DNA of 23,791 bases, from contig QIEB01000182.1 in NCBI GenBank assembly GCA_003229495.1, positions 1 to 23,791 of the forward strand. Direction: 5' to 3'. Within the stretch, counting starts at the first letter, position 1. The number at the start of each line of letters is the position of its first letter. This stretch comes from Flammeovirgaceae bacterium (GTDB taxonomy: Bacteria; Bacteroidota; Bacteroidia; Cytophagales; Cyclobacteriaceae). The translations under genes and the position numbers were made by a program. Below the pieces are notes generated by a model, which was not told the origin of the DNA, did not search any database, and saw only the letters and a program-made list of their open reading frames with translations. Shown here in pieces: positions 15,693 through 22,677 of the stretch.

Positions 15693-15840
15693 AGGGACTG
15701 AATGATAGAGGGACTGAAGGACGGATGGATTGTTAATGACTGAATTCTAGACATTCAACCATTCACTAACTCACTAACTCACTAACTCACTAACTCACTA
15801 ACTCACTAACTCACTAACTCAGTCCCTCACTCATTAACAA
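15693..15840. repeat. Inverted-repeat envelope around an octamer tract
   Basis: TTGTTAATGA (15730-15739) is the exact reverse complement of TCATTAACAA (15831-15840). AGGGACTGA occurs twice (15693-15701, 15709-15717), and its reverse complement TCAGTCCCT is at 15819-15827. The seven-copy TCACTAAC tract lies between the arms. The right end stops one base before the tRNA-Leu gene. Confidence 0.7.
15763..15818. repeat. Tandem octamer repeat, seven copies of TCACTAAC
   Basis: Seven uninterrupted exact copies of an 8-bp unit. This length and perfection suggest recent slippage expansion. The tract lies between egtD and tRNA-Leu with no coding frame across it. Confidence 0.95.
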
Positions 15841-15841
15841 T

Positions 15842-15927
15842 GCGCACGTGGCGGAATTGGTAGACGCGCCAGGTTGAGGGCCTGGTGCCCGTTTTTGGGC
15901 GTGGAGGTTCGATTCCTCTCGTGCGCA
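15842..15927 (+). tRNA. tRNA-Leu, anticodon GAG
   Basis: A complete 86-nt class II tRNA. The acceptor arms GCGCACG and CGTGCGC pair fully. The D arm is GCGGAATTGGTAGACGC. The anticodon stem CCAGG/CCTGG encloses the loop TTGAGGG, with anticodon GAG reading CTC/CTT. The long variable arm TGCCCGTTTTTGGGCGT is typical of Leu, and the T arm is GGAGG-TTCGATT-CCTCT. The discriminator base is A, as expected for Leu. The 3' CCA is not encoded. Confidence 0.96.
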
Positions 15928-16009
15928 CTCCATTCCAATTTTTAAACCGGGATCATCGTCTCGTTGAACCGAAAGCCATCACACTGAATTTGTAGATCCT
16001 GGATCAGGG

Positions 16010-16396
16010 TTAAACCAACCACCTTATTAAACTAAAGCCCAGAAAGGTGGCCAGGATACCGATAACCACGCTGCCAAATGTATACCCGAAAAATACTCCA
16101 AATTGCTGCTCATGAAGCAGCGCCAGCCCCTCTATGCTAAAGGTAGAAAAGGTGGTAAATCCTCCGCAAAACCCCGTGATGAGCAGCCATTTCAAGGGGT
16201 CGGCCACCAACTGATGCCTGGTTTCAAGACCTACCAATAGGCCAATAAGTAAACATCCTGAAATATTTACAGCAAAAGTTCCCCAGGGAAAAGCCACTAT
16301 CGATCTACTGGATAAGAACAAGTGCAGACCGTATCTGGCAATACTGCCAAAGAAGCCTCCGGCGCCGATAAATAAGATTGGTTTAAGGAAGTTCAT
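16010..16396 (-). CDS. crcB: Fluoride channel Fluc/CrcB
   Basis: A 128-residue inner-membrane protein with four hydrophobic helices and the CrcB/Fluc signatures GAGGFFGSIARYGL (residues 11-24), WGTFAVNISG (about 38-47, with the conserved Asn) and GFCGGFTTFSTFS (about 75-87). Fluc proteins form antiparallel dimers that let toxic fluoride out of the cell. One gene is enough for a homodimer. It is the last gene of a minus-strand operon, 2 bp after the small membrane protein gene. No fluoride riboswitch was recognised upstream of the gene or of the operon at 17418-17535. Confidence 0.93.
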   Translation of the reverse strand: MNFLKPILFIGAGGFFGSIARYGLHLFLSSRSIVAFPWGTFAVNISGCLLIGLLVGLETRHQLVADPLKWLLITGFCGGFTTFSTFSIEGLALLHEQQFGVFFGYTFGSVVIGILATFLGFSLIRWLV

Positions 16397-16398
16397 AG

Positions 16399-16836
16399 TC
16401 AGGATTCTTTAATTCGTTTCTTTGGATATTTGCTACGTACTCTTTTAATGATTTTTTGGTACTCTGTATGCTCTTGCAGACTAACTTTTAAATTGATGCC
16501 ACTCTTAACATGTATATGCAGCTCCCTGTACGGTCCTCCTGCTGTTTTTATTTCAGTTTCTTTCCACCATTCAATATCCTGACTGGTGAATGTGCTATCT
16601 GACCTGACCAGGTGCTTGACCTTCCAGTGATCACCTTGGATCTGGATGGTTTGGAATCCCCAAAGGACCTTCAGAGTAATAATCACAGCAGTAATAAAAC
16701 ACATTATGGGAATGAGGTACCAATAAAATGGCGATGAAGGTACAGTTAACGCGGTCCAGATGCCAACCCCATAGGCCAATATCAAAAAAAGAGAAAGGGA
16801 AAATAAAGTTGATTTTTTGGGTTTAGACCGAATCAT
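16399..16836 (-). CDS. Small membrane protein with two helices and a PH-like tail
   Basis: A 145-residue hypothetical protein. It has a basic start (MIRSKPKKS), two adjacent hydrophobic helices (about 10-33 and 38-58), and a soluble beta-rich C-terminal half (IQIQGDHWKVKHLV, ELHIHVKSGINLKVSL) ending in a basic tail (KRVRSKYPKKRIKES). The layout resembles bacterial membrane proteins with a PH-like domain, but I do not recognise the family. It overlaps the upstream acpH-like gene by 4 bp (ATGA at 16833-16836) and lies 2 bp before crcB, so the three are co-transcribed. Function unknown. Confidence 0.75.
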   Translation of the reverse strand: MIRSKPKKSTLFSLSLFLILAYGVGIWTALTVPSSPFYWYLIPIMCFITAVIITLKVLWGFQTIQIQGDHWKVKHLVRSDSTFTSQDIEWWKETEIKTAGGPYRELHIHVKSGINLKVSLQEHTEYQKIIKRVRSKYPKKRIKES

Positions 16837-17417
16837 ATTTGCTGGATTTCCTCTTTTGCGAATGCCATGACTTTTGGGAAAAAGTTCATGAATTCCGTAT
16901 AGAATGACCTATAACCAGATCTCAAACTTGCTCCGGCATGCTCCATGTTCGACTTGAATCTAGTCCGCTGGGCCATTCCTCTCATCGCTAGCTCAATTCC
17001 CCGTATTTGGGCATATCCCAACAGCCAATTTCCTTTGGACATGTAGTGAAGAATTTGCTCCGCTTTTGCTGGAAGCTGTCCCGGATACTGATCTACGGTT
17101 TTATAAACAAACTGTGTAAATGTTTCTAACGGGTCAGGATGAAACTTGAAGAAATTTGCCGCCAGAAAATGGTCGTAGTACATATCCACGATTACCCCGG
17201 AATAATGATGATAGGGTTCATATAGTCTTCTTTTGCTTTGTTGTACTTGAAGATGACTATCAGTAAAATGATCAATTTCTCTATGCAGTAAAATTCCTTT
17301 TTTCACCGGCTCCGGGTAATTCAAGTAATCATTTCCTTTAACGAAGTCGGCAATGAAATTACCAACTATGATATCCGGGTTTTCAAAAGAAAGTACTGCG
17401 TGCGCTAAAAAATTCAT
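16833..17417 (-). CDS. Acyl-carrier-protein phosphodiesterase (AcpH/DUF479-like)
   Basis: A 194-residue protein with the AcpH family pattern: MNFLAHAVLSF at the start, VGNFIADFVKG (18-28), GILLHREIDHFTDSH (about 41-55) and VIVDMYYDHFLA (about 74-85). The conserved His and Asp residues in these motifs are those of the HD-like metal site of the family. E. coli AcpH removes the 4'-phosphopantetheine group from acyl carrier protein, although the physiological role is debated. The gene is first in the minus-strand operon with the small membrane protein and crcB, and is divergent from the TerB-like gene across a 118-bp AT-rich spacer that must hold both promoters. Confidence 0.85.
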   Translation of the reverse strand: MNFLAHAVLSFENPDIIVGNFIADFVKGNDYLNYPEPVKKGILLHREIDHFTDSHLQVQQSKRRLYEPYHHYSGVIVDMYYDHFLAANFFKFHPDPLETFTQFVYKTVDQYPGQLPAKAEQILHYMSKGNWLLGYAQIRGIELAMRGMAQRTRFKSNMEHAGASLRSGYRSFYTEFMNFFPKVMAFAKEEIQQI

Positions 17418-17535
17418 AAAATGTTGAAATTAAACAGATCATAGGAATATAATGGGCTTACTTTATAGTTTATTTTACTATTTTATAATTGTTTAAATTG
17501 TAAAAACACATTTCTCACCAGCTAAATAAACCTCA

Positions 17536-17931
17536 ATGTCTCTAAAATTAATTCGCACCCTGCTGCACTTGGCCCAGGTAGATGGCAATATAAGTGGCTC
17601 AGAACTTGCGCTGATTTATAAAATTGCCGTAGCAAAAAAGGTTCCTATGTTCGACGTGGAACAACTGATCCAAAACCCTCCACAACAGGCGGAGGATTTA
17701 AATGAACTGTCAAATGATGACCGGTTTGAGTATATCTATACTATAATCCTGATGATAAAAATGGATGGAAAACTAGATGAGAAAGAGTTTGATATGTGCA
17801 ACAAGTATGCTGAAGCCCTTGGATACGATCGCCAGGTAATCTCAAAATTGATGACCTTGATCGAAAGTGATTTCGAGTTAAGCGGAAACAAACAGGGGTT
17901 AAAGCAGGAAGTTCAAAAATTCCTAAAATAG
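17536..17931 (+). CDS. TerB-like helical protein
   Basis: A 131-residue, all-helical, soluble protein. The two repeated acidic segments LLHLAQVDGNISGSELALIY (about 11-30) and ILMIKMDGKLDEKEFDMC (about 71-88) have the D-G-x-[IL]-x-x-x-E pattern of TerB-domain proteins, a metal-binding fold found in tellurite-resistance and envelope-stress proteins and in many stand-alone Bacteroidota proteins of unknown role. There is no signal peptide and no other ter gene near. It precedes the methyltransferase gene by 41 bp and may be co-transcribed with it. Confidence 0.72.
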   Translation: MSLKLIRTLLHLAQVDGNISGSELALIYKIAVAKKVPMFDVEQLIQNPPQQAEDLNELSNDDRFEYIYTIILMIKMDGKLDEKEFDMCNKYAEALGYDRQVISKLMTLIESDFELSGNKQGLKQEVQKFLK

Positions 17932-17972
17932 GGTGGTCATTTTACTCTTTTGTGGAAAAGAATAAACGGTGA

Positions 17973-18689
17973 ATGGTTGATTGTGGCGGATCACAGCAGT
18001 TGATATTTAATGATCTTTGGGGAAAAGCTCTCTTGGATTATCATCAGGGAATTCACCAGGTTCCACTGGTTCTTCACACATCATTTGGGTCTCCGGAGAC
18101 CGTACCCTTGGATATTTTCTTTCGGGACAAAACTCAGTTAAGTGATTTAGAGGTTTTTGCCCTGGATCTGTGCAGGGGTAATATTTTGGATATTGGTGCA
18201 GGTGCTGGCTGCCATTCTAGTATTCTTCAGGAATCCGGACACTTTATTACGGCCTTGGAAATATCTCCGGGAGCTTGCCAGGTAATGAGGCAAAGGGGTA
18301 TACGGCGGGTGGTTGAAGGCAGTATATTTGAATTCAAGGAGAAAAAGTATCAGACAGCCCTGATGATGATGAATGGACTGGGTATAGCCGGAACGCTAAA
18401 TGGTTTAGCTGACCTTCTTGATTGTGTGTTTTCCAGGTTGACCCCCAGTGGTCAAATTCTGGCAGATTCTTCGGATGTCAAATATATCTTTCTGGATCCA
18501 CCTGCCTCAGAAACCAGCTATTATGGTGAGCTGGAGTACTCTTATGAATACAGTGATGAAAGAGGCCCCGCATTTCCCTGGCTGTTTGTAGACATGGACC
18601 GATTAAAGAGTGAAGCTCTAAAGGTTGGTTTACAGGTGCAAATCCTTTTTGAAGAAGAAGATCAGTATCTGGCACGGATCACCAGATGA
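17973..18689 (+). CDS. Class I SAM-dependent methyltransferase of unknown substrate
   Basis: A 238-residue Rossmann-fold methyltransferase. The SAM motif I is NILDIGAGAGCHSSILQESG (about 70-89), the acidic end of strand 2 is ITALEISPGACQVMRQRG (about 92-109), and the motif IV region is TALMMMNGLGIAGTL (about 128-142), followed by LTPSGQILADSSDVKYIF. The N-terminal 65 residues (YHQGIHQVPLVLHTSFG, PLDIFFRD) are those of a Bacteroidota methyltransferase group without assigned substrate. The start is fixed by an in-frame TGA directly before the ATG. Its stop codon abuts the stop of the convergent DUF4924 gene with no base between. Confidence 0.82.
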   Translation: MVDCGGSQQLIFNDLWGKALLDYHQGIHQVPLVLHTSFGSPETVPLDIFFRDKTQLSDLEVFALDLCRGNILDIGAGAGCHSSILQESGHFITALEISPGACQVMRQRGIRRVVEGSIFEFKEKKYQTALMMMNGLGIAGTLNGLADLLDCVFSRLTPSGQILADSSDVKYIFLDPPASETSYYGELEYSYEYSDERGPAFPWLFVDMDRLKSEALKVGLQVQILFEEEDQYLARITR

Positions 18690-19217
18690 TCATTGTCCGT
18701 TAAAACGTTTCTGGTATTTAAAACTTAAATAGGAAAGTACGTCTCCAAAGGCTTGTACCCCCTGGTTAGTTGAATCATCAACTGTTTTTCCGCTTACCCT
18801 TAAGATCAGCAACCCGTAAATACCATTCAGACAAATTTGGATGGGATTAGTCACATGTCCATTCGAAAGAGCCGCATTGCGATTTATGTGCAGTTTGGCC
18901 TGGTCAAATATTTTTCGATAAGATTGATCAGATTTCAGGAGCTCCAGGTTGAATTGTGATAATTCCTTGGCCAATTTGTTGAGTTCGTCCAAATGACCGG
19001 ATTTGTTGAGGGACTCCTTTTTCATTTGACTGGCTACCTTCCGGTACCAGGCCTTGATTCTGGTCTTCATATTGTCCTCCACAGGGAAATGCTGAATGAC
19101 ATATTTATAAATTTCCCCAAGATCGAAATTGTAGGCCCTGATCAGATCCTCCGTTTGGTACATAAAAATGATGTACTCACTTATACTTTCCTTCCGCTTC
19201 TGTTCTGCAATTAACAT
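18690..19217 (-). CDS. DUF4924 family protein
   Basis: A 175-residue, mainly helical cytoplasmic protein. The start MLIAEQKRKESISEYIIFMY followed by QTEDLIRAYNFDL matches the DUF4924 family, which is restricted to Bacteroidota and has no assigned function. The C-terminal half contains GHVTNPIQICLNGIYGLLIL and FGDVLSYLSFKYQKRF. A longer frame begins at 19241 (MCPQIWFS), but the ATG at 19217 gives the standard family start. Its 150-bp spacer to lepA holds divergent promoters; an association with lepA is recalled from related genomes and not proven here. Confidence 0.8.
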   Translation of the reverse strand: MLIAEQKRKESISEYIIFMYQTEDLIRAYNFDLGEIYKYVIQHFPVEDNMKTRIKAWYRKVASQMKKESLNKSGHLDELNKLAKELSQFNLELLKSDQSYRKIFDQAKLHINRNAALSNGHVTNPIQICLNGIYGLLILRVSGKTVDDSTNQGVQAFGDVLSYLSFKYQKRFNGQ

Positions 19218-19345
19218 GGAAAACCATATTTGGGGGCACAAATATCCGAATTTTATTGCTTTAACTCAAGTTTATGGAGGTGCTTTTTGAAAATTTTGCT
19301 TCCAATTATAGAGGCTATTTTTTCTCAAAGTAGGAAATAATTGGC

Positions 19346-19353
19346 TATTTTTG
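19346..19353 (+). promoter_or_regulatory. Bacteroidota-type -7 box upstream of lepA
   Basis: TATTTTTG fits the TAnnTTTG consensus of the Bacteroidota primary sigma factor. It lies 13 bp before the lepA ATG, which would give a very short leader. A similar string GGCTATTTTT occurs 31 bp upstream (19312-19321). No convincing -33 TTTG was seen. Confidence 0.4.
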
Positions 19354-19366
19354 CCTGAATTTGCCA

Positions 19367-21151
19367 ATGAAAAACATTAGGAATTTCTGTATAATTGCTC
19401 ATATCGATCACGGTAAAAGTACGCTCGCCGATCGATTGTTAGAAGCTACTGACACCGTTTCTGCCAGAGAAATGCAAGAGCAATTACTCGATACCATGGA
19501 CCTTGAACGGGAACGGGGGATTACTATTAAAAGTCATGCGGTACAAATGGACTACCAAAGTCAGGGTAATGTTTATGTGCTGAATTTGATCGATACCCCC
19601 GGACATGTTGATTTTTCCTACGAGGTTTCCAGGTCAATTGCGGCATGTGAGGGGGCTTTACTGGTGGTAGATGCCTCACAAGGCATTGAAGCACAAACAA
19701 TTTCTAATCTTTACCTGGCCTTGGAGCATGATCTGGAAATTATCCCCGTACTAAACAAAATTGACCTTCCCGGGGCGGCGCCGGAGGAAGTGACTGACCA
19801 AATCGTGGACCTGATTGGGTGTGACCCCTCAGAGGTTATTCATGCCAGTGCCAAAGAGGGCAAAGGGATAAAGGAGATCCTAGGAGCAATCATAAATAAA
19901 ATACCTGCCCCTAAAGGAGATCCTGAGGAGCCCTTGCAGGCCATGATATTTGATTCCGTTTTCAACAGCTATCGCGGGATTGAAATATACTTCAGGGTGT
20001 TCAATGGAAGCATAAGGTTAGGTGATCGGGTAAAATTTATAAATACCGGCCGCACCTACGAAGCGGATGAGATTGGTATTTTACGCATCAGTCAGGAACC
20101 CCGAAAGAAGATTGAAGCAGGTAATGTGGGATATTTGATCTCAGGAATAAAAATAGCAAAGGAAGTAAAAGTAGGTGATACTATTACCCATGTGGACAGG
20201 CCTGCCAAACCGCTAAAAGGCTTTGAAGACGTAAAACCTATGGTGTTTGCAGGCATTTATCCTGTTGAAACCTCCGAATATGAAGAATTGAGGTCATCCA
20301 TGGAAAAACTACAGCTGAATGATGCCTCCCTGGTTTGGGAACCTGAAACTTCAGCGGCACTGGGGTTTGGCTTTAGATGTGGGTTCCTGGGAATGTTGCA
20401 CATGGAGATTGTACAGGAGCGGCTTGAAAGGGAGTTTGATATGACGGTTATTACCACCGTACCTTCCGTACAATTCCATGCTATTGCCACTGACGCCACC
20501 GTTACAGAAGTCAATGCGCCCTCTGAACTTCCTGATCCTATCTACATTTCTCACCTGGAGGAACCTTTCATTAGGGCCCAAATTATCACAAAATCACAAT
20601 ACATCGGCCCCATTATGGCCTTGTGTATAGACAAGAGGGGGCTCATAAAGAATCAGGTATACCTAACCAGTGACCGGGTGGAATTGACTTTTGAGTTGCC
20701 TTTGTCTGAGGTTGTTTTTGACTTTTATGACCGCCTGAAAACCATTAGCAGAGGTTACGCATCTCTTGACTACGAATTGATCGGCTACCGCCAGTCCAAC
20801 ATGGTTAAATTGGATATTGTGCTCAACGGGGAAAAAGTCGATGCGTTATCAGCGATCGTGCATAGAGATAAAGCCTATGAATGGGGAAAAAGACTGTGTG
20901 AAAAATTAAGAGGGTTGCTACCCCGTCAAATGTTCGAAATTGCCATACAAGCTGCTATTGGTACCAAAGTCATAGCACGTGAGTCTGTGAGAGCTTTGAG
21001 AAAGAACGTTTTGGCCAAATGCTATGGCGGTGATATTACCAGGAAACGAAAACTGCTGGAGAAGCAAAAGAAAGGGAAAAAGAGAATGAGACAGGTAGGT
21101 AATGTAGAAATCCCTCAGGAAGCATTTATGGCAGTATTAAAATTAGATTAG
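19367..21151 (+). CDS. lepA: Elongation factor 4 (ribosome back-translocase LepA)
   Basis: A 594-residue translational GTPase, the normal LepA length. G motifs are AHIDHGKST (11-19), RGIT (50-53), DTPGH (76-80, catalytic His80), NKID (130-133) and SAKEG (about 165-169). Domain II, EF-G-like domains III and V, and the LepA-specific C-terminal domain (ALRKNVLAKCYGGDITRKRK, then GKKRMRQVGNVEIP) are complete. LepA acts on stalled or mis-translocated ribosomes and in 30S biogenesis. The ATG at 19367 (MKNIRNFCIIAH) is preferred over a TTG at 19361. folD starts 3 bp after its stop. Confidence 0.97.
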   Translation: MKNIRNFCIIAHIDHGKSTLADRLLEATDTVSAREMQEQLLDTMDLERERGITIKSHAVQMDYQSQGNVYVLNLIDTPGHVDFSYEVSRSIAACEGALLVVDASQGIEAQTISNLYLALEHDLEIIPVLNKIDLPGAAPEEVTDQIVDLIGCDPSEVIHASAKEGKGIKEILGAIINKIPAPKGDPEEPLQAMIFDSVFNSYRGIEIYFRVFNGSIRLGDRVKFINTGRTYEADEIGILRISQEPRKKIEAGNVGYLISGIKIAKEVKVGDTITHVDRPAKPLKGFEDVKPMVFAGIYPVETSEYEELRSSMEKLQLNDASLVWEPETSAALGFGFRCGFLGMLHMEIVQERLEREFDMTVITTVPSVQFHAIATDATVTEVNAPSELPDPIYISHLEEPFIRAQIITKSQYIGPIMALCIDKRGLIKNQVYLTSDRVELTFELPLSEVVFDFYDRLKTISRGYASLDYELIGYRQSNMVKLDIVLNGEKVDALSAIVHRDKAYEWGKRLCEKLRGLLPRQMFEIAIQAAIGTKVIARESVRALRKNVLAKCYGGDITRKRKLLEKQKKGKKRMRQVGNVEIPQEAFMAVLKLD

Positions 21152-21154
21152 ACT

Positions 21155-22054
21155 ATGACCATTCTAGACGGTAAGAAAACTTCCGAACAGATCAAACTCG
21201 AAATAGCCGGTGAAGTACAGCAACTTATAAGTGACGGTAGAAAAGTACCGCATTTGGCGGCTGTATTGGTAGGTAGTGATGGCGCCAGTCAAACCTATGT
21301 GAACAGTAAGGTAAAGGATTGTGAACAGGTAGGGTTTCAATCGACCCTGGTACGACTTGGGGCTGATATTAATGAGAATTTACTGTTGCAAACGGTTCAG
21401 GATATAAATGACAATGAAGAAATCGATGGTATAATAGTGCAATTACCTCTTCCGGATCATATTTCCGTACAAAAAGTGACGGAAAGGATCAGGCCTGAAA
21501 AAGATGTAGATGGCTTTCATCCGGTAAATGTGGGCCGAATGGTCAAAGGTCTTCCAGCCTATATTTCCGCTACTCCCTATGGCATAATGCAACTTCTGGA
21601 ACGATATCAGGTTGAAACTACCGGGAAGCATTGTGTAATCATTGGAAGAAGTGACATTGTAGGTACACCAATGAGCATCCTGATGGCAAGGAAAGCCACT
21701 CCAGGCAATTGCACAGTGACCCTTTGCCACAGTCGAACACCAGATATAAAAGCACATACATTGCAAGCGGATGTGGTAATAGCCGCTCTGGGTAGACCGG
21801 GATTTCTGACTGGTGACATGATTAAGGACGGTGCCGTAGTAGTAGATGTTGGAATTACCCGGGTTCCGGATGCTACCAAGAAAAGAGGTTATGCACTAAA
21901 AGGAGACGTGGATTTTGAAACTGTGTCCTCCAAATGTAGTTTTATCACCCCGGTTCCGGGCGGGGTTGGACCCATGACCCGAGCAGCGCTGTTGTGGAAC
22001 ACCCTACAGGCCGCAAAGAATTCGTTCTATCAATCGGTATCTATAACCGACTAA
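21155..22054 (+). CDS. folD: Methylenetetrahydrofolate dehydrogenase/cyclohydrolase
   Basis: The 299-residue bifunctional enzyme converts 5,10-methylene-THF to 10-formyl-THF through methenyl-THF, using NADP. Catalytic and binding motifs are present: YVNSKVKDCEQVG with catalytic Lys52, DGIIVQLPLPDH, EKDVDGFHPVNVG, the nucleotide-binding GRSDIVGTPMSILM, and PGGVGPMTRAALLWNT near the end. Length and order match the family. It sits 3 bp after lepA and 2 bp before queE, so it is internal to one operon. No sign of truncation. Confidence 0.97.
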   Translation: MTILDGKKTSEQIKLEIAGEVQQLISDGRKVPHLAAVLVGSDGASQTYVNSKVKDCEQVGFQSTLVRLGADINENLLLQTVQDINDNEEIDGIIVQLPLPDHISVQKVTERIRPEKDVDGFHPVNVGRMVKGLPAYISATPYGIMQLLERYQVETTGKHCVIIGRSDIVGTPMSILMARKATPGNCTVTLCHSRTPDIKAHTLQADVVIAALGRPGFLTGDMIKDGAVVVDVGITRVPDATKKRGYALKGDVDFETVSSKCSFITPVPGGVGPMTRAALLWNTLQAAKNSFYQSVSITD

Positions 22055-22056
22055 TA

Positions 22057-22677
22057 ATGTCAGATATTGCCACCGAAACCATGTCACTACCTGTCATGGA
22101 GTCTTTTTACAGCTTACAGGGGGAAGGCTTTCATGCGGGGAAAGCTGCATATTTTATTCGACTGGGAGGGTGTGATGTAGGCTGTCACTGGTGTGATGTA
22201 AAAGAATCCTGGGATGCTTCCTATCATCCATTGATCTGCGTTGAGAATATCGTAAAAGGGGCTCAAAAATATGATCCGGCATTGGTGGTAGTGACCGGTG
22301 GAGAACCACTAATGTATGATCTAAAGCAATTGTGCGCCGGGCTTAAAAGAAAGGGTATGCACACACACCTGGAAACCTCAGGGGCCTATCCTATTAGTGG
22401 CAGTTGGGACTGGATTTGCTTCTCGCCAAAGAAGTTTAAGCAGCCCCTTCCTGGAGTATACAAAAAAGCCAATGAACTGAAAATAGTGATTTTCCATCCC
22501 AGCGACTTTCGGTGGGCTGAGCAGCACGCAAAATTGGTCAATAGGGAATGTAAGTTGTATTTGCAGCCAGAATGGAGCAAGGCAGATCAGAACATGCCTT
22601 TGATTATTGACTATATTAAAACAAATAATGAATGGCAAATGTCGTTACAAACACACAAATATTTGAATATTCCGTGA
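22057..22677 (+). CDS. queE: 7-carboxy-7-deazaguanine synthase QueE
   Basis: A 206-residue radical-SAM enzyme making 7-carboxy-7-deazaguanine, an early step to preQ1 and queuosine. The [4Fe-4S] motif is CDVGCHWC (Cys39, Cys43, Cys46), the standard C-X3-C-X2-C of radical-SAM proteins. Also visible are FYSLQGEG (17-24), YFIRLGGC and VVTGGEP (78-84), and the family end HKYLNIP. The start at 22057 (MSDIATETMSLPVMESF) follows folD by 2 bp; an alternative is the ATG at 22081. A longer frame into folD is rejected. QueC, QueD and QueF are not in the window. Its TGA overlaps the GTG start of the next gene. Confidence 0.93.
   Translation: MSDIATETMSLPVMESFYSLQGEGFHAGKAAYFIRLGGCDVGCHWCDVKESWDASYHPLICVENIVKGAQKYDPALVVVTGGEPLMYDLKQLCAGLKRKGMHTHLETSGAYPISGSWDWICFSPKKFKQPLPGVYKKANELKIVIFHPSDFRWAEQHAKLVNRECKLYLQPEWSKADQNMPLIIDYIKTNNEWQMSLQTHKYLNIP

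Noticed and set aside
17418..17535. Fluoride riboswitch in front of the operon that contains crcB
   Set aside because: The spacer is very AT-rich and shows none of the conserved crcB-motif sequence blocks.
21994..22056. Longer QueE frame starting within folD
   Set aside because: ATG 22057, just after the folD stop, gives the expected family N-terminus; the extension is antifunctional read-through of folD sequence in another frame.
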